DNA from: an uncultured Collinsella sp.
GTDB lineage: Bacteria > Actinomycetota > Coriobacteriia > Coriobacteriales > Coriobacteriaceae
Direction: 5' to 3'
NCBI GenBank assembly: GCA_902470695.1
Contig: CABRHH010000049.1
Coordinates: 1-8,756 of the forward strand
DNA length: 8,756 nucleotides
Position 1 is the stretch's first letter. Each line of letters opens with the position of its first letter. Below are positions 1 through 6,683 of the stretch, in pieces. The position numbers and the translations under genes are program-made. Under the pieces are notes generated by a model. That model was not told where the DNA came from. It did no database searches and saw only the letters and a list, made by a program, of their open reading frames with translations.

Positions 1-209
1 TCCGGGTTCGTTTCCAGTCCACCCGCGCATTCATGGTTTGAATTTCTGCCATCCGTAAAATCCGGGTTCGGGTTTCGTCCGTCCGTGGAATCCGGGTTCG
101 GCTTCAGTCCATCTGGAGGCGAAAAACGGCCCGGAACGTCCAGTACACGAACCCTATCTGCGCAGACGTCCAGAATCCGCACCCGCGTTCTCTCGGCGCC
201 CTGAATCCG
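1..209 (+). repeat. Direct repeat, copy 1 (209 bp, identical to 397-605)
   Basis: Positions 1-209 match 397-605 base for base, an offset of 396 bp. The left end is cut by the window, so the repeat may extend further. To the right, similarity continues with scattered differences (first mismatch 210 versus 606) through about 276. The block therefore appears to be a duplication whose left part is identical and whose right part has diverged. It contains several of the 30-bp array units and no gene. Confidence 0.95.
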
Positions 210-396
210 AACCCGAGTTTCGTTCGTCGCCCAAAGCGGGACCATTGCTGTGTAAATGGCCGGAACCCGCACCCGCGATTCGCTCGGCGCCCTGAATCCG
301 CACCCGTGTTGCCCTCGTTTCCCGAGAACCGAGCCCATGTCTCCCCGGTGGCAGAAATCCGCTCCCGCGATCCCCACGGCATCCGAACTCGCACGC

Positions 397-605
397 TCCG
401 GGTTCGTTTCCAGTCCACCCGCGCATTCATGGTTTGAATTTCTGCCATCCGTAAAATCCGGGTTCGGGTTTCGTCCGTCCGTGGAATCCGGGTTCGGCTT
501 CAGTCCATCTGGAGGCGAAAAACGGCCCGGAACGTCCAGTACACGAACCCTATCTGCGCAGACGTCCAGAATCCGCACCCGCGTTCTCTCGGCGCCCTGA
601 ATCCG
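397..605 (+). repeat. Direct repeat, copy 2 (209 bp, identical to 1-209)
   Basis: This is the second, complete copy of the 209-bp block. It starts after unrelated array sequence at 391-396. Beyond 605 it stays similar to the sequence after copy 1 up to about 673, with substitutions and one-base indels, for example caaagcgcgaaccattgctg at 628-647 against the related unit at 232-250. Perfect identity over 209 bp inside an otherwise degenerate array points to recent duplication or gene conversion. Confidence 0.95.
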
Positions 606-720
606 CACCCGAGTTTCGCTCGTCGCCCAAAGCGCGAACCATTGCTGCGCGAATGGCCAGAACCCGCACCCACGTTCACCTCGATGTCCAGAATCCGACC
701 CCCCCCTCACCTCGATGTCC

Positions 721-876
721 GAGATCAGCGCCTTGCGCGCCGCCGGCGCCACCCAGCGCCCCCGCCCCGCGCGTCGACGGCGCCATCCAGCGCCCCGCGC
801 GCCCTGCGCGCCGCCGGCTCCAGCAAGCACCCTGCGCATCCCCCGCGCCGTCCCCGATGCCCGACGGCCGAAACGC
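721..876. other. GC-rich non-coding stretch between the pelG stop and the repeat array
   Basis: No supported gene lies here. The stretch is dominated by G and C and contains short direct repeats: 745-762 and 779-796 (18 bp, one mismatch) and the 14-mer tgcgcgccgccggc at 734-747 and 805-818. A GC-only 6-bp stem with a 10-base loop (847-852 pairing with 863-868) sits 8 bases beyond the pelG stop. No U-run follows it on the minus strand, so a standard intrinsic terminator is not visible. It may act as a structured 3' untranslated region, but this is inference. Confidence 0.5.
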
Positions 877-2331
877 TCACCCGCGCACCCAGCGGCCGTG
901 TTCGAGCAAGCGTGCCAAAGCACTGAACATACCCTCGCGCTCCCGCTCCACCAGAGGCTGGCGGCTCAAGATCCGATACGGCAGATTCGTGGTGAACCGC
1001 GCCAGACGCACGAGCGCGATGCCGAAGAACGCCGCCGCGCCCAACAGGAAACCGAACCCGTAAAACGACTGGTCCCACCACAGCGACACCCAGGTGAGAA
1101 CCGTCGAAAGCGCCGCGAAAGCCGCAGTGGCCGCCAGCGCCCCGGCGTAGTCGGTGAAGTACAGCAAGATGAGCATGATGGTGTTGCCCACCGCGTACAG
1201 ACCGTAGCCCACGCACAGGGTGCGCACATATCCGTGCATGAGGTCGTTGAAGCCCAGCGGCAGCGCGCCGAGCACCACGCTCTCCAGCGAGATGGCCGCC
1301 GCCGTCACGAACAGCTGCTTGAGTGCCCCGTAGCGCAGCTCGCGCGCCAGCACGGCGAGCATGCGCTCCTCGGCATCCACGATATCGGCCACCACGCCGC
1401 CCTCGTTGAACAGTCCGTAATAGGCCCGGTACTCGGGATAGAAATTCACCTCGACCGACACCACGAAATTCACCGTCGTCACTAGGATAGTGAGGAAGGC
1501 CACGAGCGCTGGCACATCGTAGTAAGGAGCACCGCGAAACAATCCGCGCACCTCCACGCCGATGGGCCCGCACCACACGATCACCAGATGCGAGAACAGC
1601 CCCACCGTGGTAAGCAGGCCGATAAGGGCCAGCGGACGAAAGCGGTCGAAGGAGCGCAGGAAGTCCCACGGGCTCTCGTCGCTGCGCGGGAAATAGCGGT
1701 ACAGCAGCACCGTGTCCCACGCCATCATGGTGCCGTATCCGAGAACGACGGCGAGCAGCAGCCCCTCGACCACCGGCGCGCCCAGCGCCAAGGTCGCAGC
1801 GCCTGCACCCAAGCTCACGAGAATCGCCGCGATAAACGAGCACAAGATCGCGCGATAGTCCTTGATGGCCGTGAGGTAGCTCATGGCGTTCCAGTTCACC
1901 AGCATCTCGGCGAACAACCACAGGCTGAGAACCGCCTGCAGCAGGCTCGCGCCCGACACCGCGAGAAACGCCGCGTAGAGCGCGCATCCCGGCACGAGCA
2001 TCGTTGCGCATGAACCCTGAAACGACGGCAGCACCGCGCGCTCGCGCCCCGCGAACAGGGCGTCGGCGATGTAGCGCGTGACCGGCAGCGAGAAGAGCGA
2101 CGAAAATGCCAGCGAGGCCAGCAGCGCGTAGGTGACCAGGCACACCAGCAGCTCGCGCCCATCGCGCGGGGTGCCGGATGCCACGGCGAGCGCGATGATA
2201 CCCACCTGCAGCAGCAAACCCAGCAGCATGGGACCGCAGCACACGATGCCGGCGTAGCCGTAGGCGCGCACGGTGGCGAGCACCCCGCGCGCGTCGAACA
2301 GTCGCTTGAGCTCGAACCCGATACCTGCCAC
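877..2331 (-). CDS. pelG: PelG, Pel polysaccharide inner-membrane transporter (flippase-like)
   Basis: This 484-residue membrane protein opens with MAGIGFELKRLF, the conserved start of the PelG family (Pseudomonas aeruginosa PelG is about 456 residues). About 12 hydrophobic helices can be drawn, at roughly 24-50, 61-81, 107-127, 129-146, 161-185, 189-211, 232-253, 273-293, 338-358, 369-391, 396-418 and 424-444. This fits the MOP-flippase-like fold assigned to PelG. The family role is to move the growing Pel polymer across the cytoplasmic membrane together with PelD and PelE. The start is GTG at 2329-2331, directly abutting the pelF TAA, with a strong Shine-Dalgarno sequence at 2336-2345 inside the end of pelF. 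It is the last gene of the operon and ends in TGA at 877-879. No truncation is apparent. Confidence 0.95.
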   Translation of the reverse strand: MAGIGFELKRLFDARGVLATVRAYGYAGIVCCGPMLLGLLLQVGIIALAVASGTPRDGRELLVCLVTYALLASLAFSSLFSLPVTRYIADALFAGRERAVLPSFQGSCATMLVPGCALYAAFLAVSGASLLQAVLSLWLFAEMLVNWNAMSYLTAIKDYRAILCSFIAAILVSLGAGAATLALGAPVVEGLLLAVVLGYGTMMAWDTVLLYRYFPRSDESPWDFLRSFDRFRPLALIGLLTTVGLFSHLVIVWCGPIGVEVRGLFRGAPYYDVPALVAFLTILVTTVNFVVSVEVNFYPEYRAYYGLFNEGGVVADIVDAEERMLAVLARELRYGALKQLFVTAAAISLESVVLGALPLGFNDLMHGYVRTLCVGYGLYAVGNTIMLILLYFTDYAGALAATAAFAALSTVLTWVSLWWDQSFYGFGFLLGAAAFFGIALVRLARFTTNLPYRILSRQPLVEREREGMFSALARLLEHGRWVRG

Positions 2332-3768
2332 TTAGATCACCTCCCGATCGCTGCCGTCTGCCTGTGCGGCCGCCTGCGTGCGCGTATACAGGTCGCGGTA
2401 GCGCTCCAGCATGTCCCCGTGCCGGTAGAGTGCCTCCACCCGACGCCTGCCCGCCTCGCCCATCGCCAGACGACGCTGCCGGCTGGCGCACATCCGCTCC
2501 AGCGCGTCGGCCAGGCCCTTGCGGTACATCGGCGGCACCACCAGCCCCGCGCAGCCGAACTCGTCCCCCTCGCCGCCCTCGAGCAGCTCGCGGCAGCAGC
2601 CCACATCGGTGGTCACGCAGGGACGCGCGGCCGCCAGCGATTCGAGCACGGATAGGGGCTGGCCCTCCGAGATACTCGTGAGCACCGTGAAGTCGAGCCG
2701 CTCCATGTAGGTGGCCACATCCACCCGTCCGGTGAAGAGGATGTGCTCGGCGCCGAGCTGCGCCACGAGCTCATGGCACTCGCGCGCGTAGTCCTCGTCG
2801 TCCACGCCGCCCAGGACATGCAGGCGGACGTGCTCCCTGCGGCAGCTGAGCTCGAAGAACGCATAGATGAGCGTCTTGATGTCCTTGATGGGCGCCAGGC
2901 GCACCACCGCGCCGATGTCGACCCAGCCGTCGTCGGCTTTCGGGGCAAGATGGCAGAACCGCTCGTATTGGATGCCGTTCGGGATGACCTCGCAGCGCTG
3001 ATCGGGCGCTCCCATCGCGATCTGCGCGCGGCGGGCGGCTGCGAACAGCGAGGTAGAGCACCACGCACGATGGTAGATCTCCTCGGAAAGCATGTAGAAG
3101 AACCTGATCCACCGGCTCTTGAACGCCGCGGGCACCCACTGCGCGCGAATGAGCTCCTCCTCCCGCTCGCGGGTGTAGATCCCGTGCTCAGTGAGCAATA
3201 CCGGGCGATGATGCAAGCTCCCGCCGAGACAGGCGAGCATGCCGCCGTAGCCGGTGGAGATGGCATGGTAGACATCCGCCTCGGGAACGGGGGTGCCGAG
3301 CAGGTACAGCAGCGGCAGCAGCATGGAGCGGGTGGTATGGAACGCCTCGGCGAACGGCACGTACGGGAACTGCTCCAGGCACAGCTGGGAGAACTCGTCC
3401 ATGAAGGTGCGGCTCTGCAGCAGCGACAGCGGATGGACCCGCCGATGCTGCATAAGCTCGAACAGCACGTCCCAATCCGGCTCGCCCAGGCTCAGCAGCT
3501 CACGCAGAGCCGCGAGCTCGTCGGCCGACAGCCGCGCCTTCGCCTGACGGCCGCCCAGGCGCAAGGCGTCATCGAGGAACACCTCGCGAACCTCGACCAC
3601 GTTGGACGGCAGCTCGTAGACAAACTGCCCCCGCGAGGCGGCCGAAGCGCCCACCGTCCACAGCACGAACTCGTGCTCAGGCATGGCCTGGATATAGGCA
3701 TGCATCCAAGTGGAAACGCCGCCGTGCACGTAGGGATAGCACCCCTCCAGCACCAAGCAGATCCGCAT
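2332..3768 (-). CDS. pelF: PelF, GT4-family glycosyltransferase (Pel polymerase)
   Basis: This is a 478-residue soluble GT-B glycosyltransferase of the PelF type; the Pseudomonas protein is about 507 residues. The N-terminus MRICLVLEGCYPYVHGGVST carries the PelF signature EGxYPYVxGGVS at residues 8-19. The C-terminal half shows the GT4 features: R290 and K295 in VVRLAPIKDIKTL, and the EX7E motif with E368 and E376 in SEGQPLSVLES. In Pseudomonas, PelF uses UDP-linked sugars (UDP-GlcNAc/GalNAc) in the cytoplasm to build the polymer, so the same role is inferred here. The ATG at 3766-3768 lies 3 bases after the pelA TAG, with a weak gggggtg ribosome binding site inside the pelA end. It ends with TAA immediately before the pelG start. 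No transmembrane helix is seen. Confidence 0.96.
   Translation of the reverse strand: MRICLVLEGCYPYVHGGVSTWMHAYIQAMPEHEFVLWTVGASAASRGQFVYELPSNVVEVREVFLDDALRLGGRQAKARLSADELAALRELLSLGEPDWDVLFELMQHRRVHPLSLLQSRTFMDEFSQLCLEQFPYVPFAEAFHTTRSMLLPLLYLLGTPVPEADVYHAISTGYGGMLACLGGSLHHRPVLLTEHGIYTREREEELIRAQWVPAAFKSRWIRFFYMLSEEIYHRAWCSTSLFAAARRAQIAMGAPDQRCEVIPNGIQYERFCHLAPKADDGWVDIGAVVRLAPIKDIKTLIYAFFELSCRREHVRLHVLGGVDDEDYARECHELVAQLGAEHILFTGRVDVATYMERLDFTVLTSISEGQPLSVLESLAAARPCVTTDVGCCRELLEGGEGDEFGCAGLVVPPMYRKGLADALERMCASRQRRLAMGEAGRRRVEALYRHGDMLERYRDLYTRTQAAAQADGSDREVI
2336..2345 (-). promoter_or_regulatory. Shine-Dalgarno sequence for pelG
   Basis: On the minus strand this reads gggaggtgat, an almost complete match to the 16S anti-Shine-Dalgarno complement. 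It is followed by ctaa and the GTG start of pelG. It lies within the last codons of pelF and decides the GTG start at 2331. Confidence 0.8.
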
Positions 3769-3771
3769 GGT

Positions 3772-5721
3772 CTACACCCCCGTCCGCGCGATGCGCACGG
3801 TGTCGCTCGTGGCATGCAGCAGGTACAGATCGCCGGCGACCTGCGTAAGCTCGCCGCCCTCCACCGTGCCGGGGGTGGCGTCGTTGGCGCGGAACAGCAG
3901 CCACGCCTCGTCGTGGAAGTTGCCGAGCGCAACCGTCCAGGCGCTCGCGTCCTCGCCCACCGAGACGGTGACACTGGAGAAGCGCTGGATCGAGGCCGCG
4001 CACTCGCTGGCCGTCTGCTCGCGCAGACTGGGTGCTGCTTCGGTCAGCCAGTCGAGATAGTCCACTAGGCCCGCCTTGTAGGCCTCCCAGCCCTCGGCGG
4101 CACCGCGATCGGGATCGAGCAGGTCGTCCGGGTGCATGAAGTGCGTGCTCACGAAGTGCATGTTGAGCTCGCTCACCGCGGCGAGGCGCATGAAGGTGTC
4201 CCCCGCCATGCTGCCCGACACGATGCGCGGCTCCTCGACGATGCCGTCTTCGGACACGCCGAACTCCTGCACGTACGGATAGGGCGTGCCGTCCTCGAAG
4301 TAGGTGCTCGCGATCGTGCGAATCTGGGGCACGCGCGCAGCGATGAGCGCGCGGCCGGCGCTCGACAGGATGTTCGAGGGCGGTACGTAGACGCTGCACA
4401 CCGCGCCGGGCAGCACCTGGCGCTGAAAGGAAACGAGCTCGGCAAGCGACCCCACCAGCGCGTCGGCGCTCTTCCAGGTGCGATAGGCGTACGTGTCGCC
4501 GTAGTCGGTGTCGGACAGGCACAGGGGCTGGTGGTTGTAGCCGTGGTAGCCCAGCTCGCCGCCCTGCCTGAGCAGCAGGCCGCCGAAGTAGCGGAACTGC
4601 CCCTCGTCCTGCTGGCGCGCCAGGTCGTCGTCGATATCGGCCTCGTAGTTCTCGATCATGACGCCGGTGAAGCGGATGTTGTAGCGCTCCGAGATCCGCG
4701 TGAGGTCGGGCCACCACACCTTGGCGTAGAAGTCGGCGATGGACAGGCCGTAGTCGCGCTTGATATAGGTACCGTCTCCGGAGGGGACCGGCGAGGGGGA
4801 ATCGTCTAGGAAGAACACGGCGCTGTTGATGACCGGCCAGGCGCAGGCGCCGCCCATGAGGCTCACCGCCGAGGCGTAGAAACCCCGCAGGACGCGGTCG
4901 TAGATGCCGATATTCGCCACCACGGCGTTGCCCGAGCCGTACGCATGCTGCCAGATGAGCGGCACGCCAGCGTCCCCGGTGCTCGCGCGCACGCGGGCAT
5001 CGGTGGCAAGGGTGACCGCGAGGGCGGAGTCGAAGGGATCCGAGATCTCGTAGCGCTGGCCGCCGCCCACCATGAAGTCGACATCGGGCACGACGCTTTC
5101 GGCGACAGCACGGGCGCCGGGGGCATCGGCGATGCCAAGGACCTCGAACAGCGCGCGCGTCGAGCTGCTGACCTCGGGCGTCATGCCCAGCATGAGGCTG
5201 CCGCCCGCCTTCACCCAGGCGATGAGCTGGGAGATACGCGAGGAAAGCCCGTCGAGGTTGGGCATGAGCACGATGACGCGGCTGTAGGCGGCAAACGAGG
5301 GCAGCGAGGACGTCGGCGTCTGCGCCAGGTCGTACACATCGGTGGCGATTTTCATGTCGAGCAGAATCTGGTCGAACTGCTCGCGCGCATCCGAGACGCC
5401 GTACTGGGCGCTGTCAACGATCACCAGGCAGCTCGCCTGTTCCGAGGCGATCGCCTCGGCGGTGCTCAAGGTCTCGCTGCGGTCGAGCATGTCGCCGGTG
5501 TGGTCGGCCCGCGCATAGCCCACGCCGCTGCGCTCGGCGAACAGGGCGCCTCCCAGGAGCAGGAACACCACCCAGATCCAGGCGAGCTTCCGCCAGCGGG
5601 ACAGGCGACGCGTGCGGGAGCGGCCGGGAGCGGCGGGCGTACGCTGCGGATGCGCGGGGGCGCCGCCCGATGGCGCCGCGGTGCGCGTGCGGTGAGCGAA
5701 GAGCGTTTTGATATCGATCAT
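3772..5721 (-). CDS. pelA: PelA-type membrane-anchored polysaccharide deacetylase (deacetylase-only form)
   Basis: This 649-residue protein begins with an Arg-rich cytoplasmic tail (residues 1-46, for example TRRLSRWRK). One membrane helix at about 47-62 (LAWIWVVFLLLGGAL region) follows, so the rest should lie outside the cell. Residues about 95-295 form an alpha/beta domain resembling the region before the deacetylase in PelA/DUF2194 proteins. The deacetylase part has FFLDDSPSPVP (D306, D307) and GYHGYNHQ (H393, H397), the expected Asp-His-His metal-site pattern of CE4-like PelA deacetylases. A further conserved-looking STHFMHPDD sits at about 525-533. The Pseudomonas protein (about 948 residues) also has an N-terminal glycoside hydrolase domain that is absent here, as in Gram-positive PelA(DA). 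Expected role: partial N-deacetylation of exported Pel. The start overlaps the pelE stop (ATGA) and has a strong Shine-Dalgarno sequence at 5731-5739. Confidence 0.9.
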   Translation of the reverse strand: MIDIKTLFAHRTRTAAPSGGAPAHPQRTPAAPGRSRTRRLSRWRKLAWIWVVFLLLGGALFAERSGVGYARADHTGDMLDRSETLSTAEAIASEQASCLVIVDSAQYGVSDAREQFDQILLDMKIATDVYDLAQTPTSSLPSFAAYSRVIVLMPNLDGLSSRISQLIAWVKAGGSLMLGMTPEVSSSTRALFEVLGIADAPGARAVAESVVPDVDFMVGGGQRYEISDPFDSALAVTLATDARVRASTGDAGVPLIWQHAYGSGNAVVANIGIYDRVLRGFYASAVSLMGGACAWPVINSAVFFLDDSPSPVPSGDGTYIKRDYGLSIADFYAKVWWPDLTRISERYNIRFTGVMIENYEADIDDDLARQQDEGQFRYFGGLLLRQGGELGYHGYNHQPLCLSDTDYGDTYAYRTWKSADALVGSLAELVSFQRQVLPGAVCSVYVPPSNILSSAGRALIAARVPQIRTIASTYFEDGTPYPYVQEFGVSEDGIVEEPRIVSGSMAGDTFMRLAAVSELNMHFVSTHFMHPDDLLDPDRGAAEGWEAYKAGLVDYLDWLTEAAPSLREQTASECAASIQRFSSVTVSVGEDASAWTVALGNFHDEAWLLFRANDATPGTVEGGELTQVAGDLYLLHATSDTVRIARTGV

Positions 5722-6683
5722 CGGCCGGAGACCTCCTTTGCATCCGGGGGCGTTTGGTGGGAAGAGACGGCGTCGCCAGCCTGTTCAGGGGCGCCCTGCT
5801 CCCAAAAGGCCAGCGCTTCGCGGCTGGGCGCGCTGATGAAGACCCCGCTGGCGCGAAGCTCCTCGATGGCGGAGCGCACGCCGGCACCGTCGCGTCGCGC
5901 CGCGGCCACCCGCACCTGCAGCATCAAAGCGTCCTCGCTGCGCGGATAGCGCTGCATGGTTTCAGCCGCCACCTGCTCGGCGCTCGTGAGCTCGCCGGCA
6001 TCGATCAGCGCGCCCACGAGCCGCACCCGCGACGGCAGCCCCTTGCCGGGCTGCGCGTCGGCGAGCTGGGCCTCGAGCAGCTCCACGTAACGGCGCCGCT
6101 GGATCTGAGCCGCCGCACCCTCCGCCAAACCGGAGGCGAGATACTCCTCGAGATAGGACACGTAGCTATCGCGCACCTGCGCATCGCGGGGCGAATCGAA
6201 CCACGCGCGCTCGAGCCGCTGCAGCTCCATATCGCCCTCGCGGGAGATCTGCGCCATGGCCGTTGCCGCATAATGGGCGACCTCCACGTCGTCGTTCAGC
6301 CGGGCCGCCTGCAGCACATCCAGGTAGGCGGCGGGCGAGTCGTTCAGCACAGAGAGCATGAGATGGCGGCGCTGGCCTGCGTCGTTGACGATCAGCGCCT
6401 CTTCAACCGGCACGGTATCGTGCTCGTGCGCATCAACCGACAGCGAACCTTCCTGCCGCTCACCCTCCTCGCGACGCATAGCCGCCGGGTCGAGCGCACG
6501 GCCGAGCGTGATCCGCGCAACCTCAAGTAAACAGGCGAGCGCCGGCCCCCAAACAGGGATCAGCACGAGCGCGGGCAGCACCGCGGCGGGAATCGGACGG
6601 CGAAACAGGCACCCCGCGCCGACAAGAGCCAGGCAGCACAGCAGGTGCAGCACGAGAAGCGCCGCGATCAAGCTATCCGTCAC
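5718..6683 (-). CDS. pelE: PelE, membrane protein with helical (TPR-like) repeats
   Basis: This 321-residue protein (Pseudomonas PelE is about 329) starts with two closely spaced membrane helices at about 5-26 and 32-55. A charged linker (70-95) and a long soluble all-helical region follow. The pattern at about 218-280 (ALIDAGELTSAEQVAAETMQ and following) looks like TPR repeats. Family knowledge places PelE in the inner-membrane export complex with PelD and PelG, presumably as an adaptor; the cytoplasmic side of the repeats is inferred. The assignment rests on architecture, size and position between pelD and pelA, because PelE sequences diverge widely. The GTG start at 6681-6683 overlaps the pelD TGA (GTGA), with a short ggtgat ribosome-binding match at 6689-6694. 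Its stop overlaps the pelA ATG. Confidence 0.85.
   Translation of the reverse strand: MTDSLIAALLVLHLLCCLALVGAGCLFRRPIPAAVLPALVLIPVWGPALACLLEVARITLGRALDPAAMRREEGERQEGSLSVDAHEHDTVPVEEALIVNDAGQRRHLMLSVLNDSPAAYLDVLQAARLNDDVEVAHYAATAMAQISREGDMELQRLERAWFDSPRDAQVRDSYVSYLEEYLASGLAEGAAAQIQRRRYVELLEAQLADAQPGKGLPSRVRLVGALIDAGELTSAEQVAAETMQRYPRSEDALMLQVRVAAARRDGAGVRSAIEELRASGVFISAPSREALAFWEQGAPEQAGDAVSSHQTPPDAKEVSGR
5731..5739 (-). promoter_or_regulatory. Shine-Dalgarno sequence for pelA
   Basis: The minus strand reads aaaggaggt, a near-perfect ribosome binding site about 9 bases before the ATG at 5719-5721. It lies inside the last codons of pelE and supports the start of pelA at 5721. Confidence 0.8.

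Larger units (their letters stand above)
1..720. repeat. Degenerate ~30-bp tandem repeat array downstream of the pel operon
   Basis: This region is built from about two dozen head-to-tail units of 30-32 bp that usually end in gtcc, gccc or ggcc. The first units (about 1-110) contain the core tccgggttcgg, for example at 61-71 and 91-101. Most later units contain the opposite-strand form, consensus gaatccgcacccgcgttc, for example 173-190, 294-311, 569-586 and 690-700. Clear units are 51-80, 81-110, 142-171, 172-201, 202-231, 232-261, 262-292, 293-322, 659-689 and 690-720. Because the period is a multiple of three, frames stay open through it and read as repeated 10-residue peptides such as SGFGFRPSVE, but no ribosome binding site, domain or codon bias supports a gene. 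The units differ from one another, so it is not a CRISPR array. Function is unknown; it may be a genome-specific intergenic repeat family. Confidence 0.8.

Noticed and set aside
256..600. Open frame of 114 codons with repeated SGFGFRPSVE-like peptides
   Set aside because: It is a by-product of the 30-bp periodic repeat; it has no ribosome binding site or recognisable domain, and comparable open frames occur on the other strand.
1..720. CRISPR array
   Set aside because: There are no constant repeats separated by unique spacers; the whole unit is degenerate and contiguous, and no cas genes are present.
847..868. Intrinsic terminator after pelG
   Set aside because: Only a 6-bp GC stem with a 10-base loop is present and no U-run follows on the minus strand.
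725..2491. Minus-strand open frame of 588 codons overlapping pelG
   Set aside because: It is out of frame with pelG, very Arg/Gly-rich, and overlaps the end of pelF; pelG in the adjacent frame has a clear family start and 12 membrane helices.
2743..4068. Long plus-strand open frame (441 codons) opposite pelF and pelA
   Set aside because: It is antisense to well-recognised genes and is explained by strong GC bias at third codon positions; its translation has the His/Arg/Gln-rich composition of a shadow frame.
4945..5949. Plus-strand open frame (334 codons) opposite pelA and pelE
   Set aside because: It is antisense to conserved deacetylase and PelE coding sequence, with no ribosome binding site or domain.
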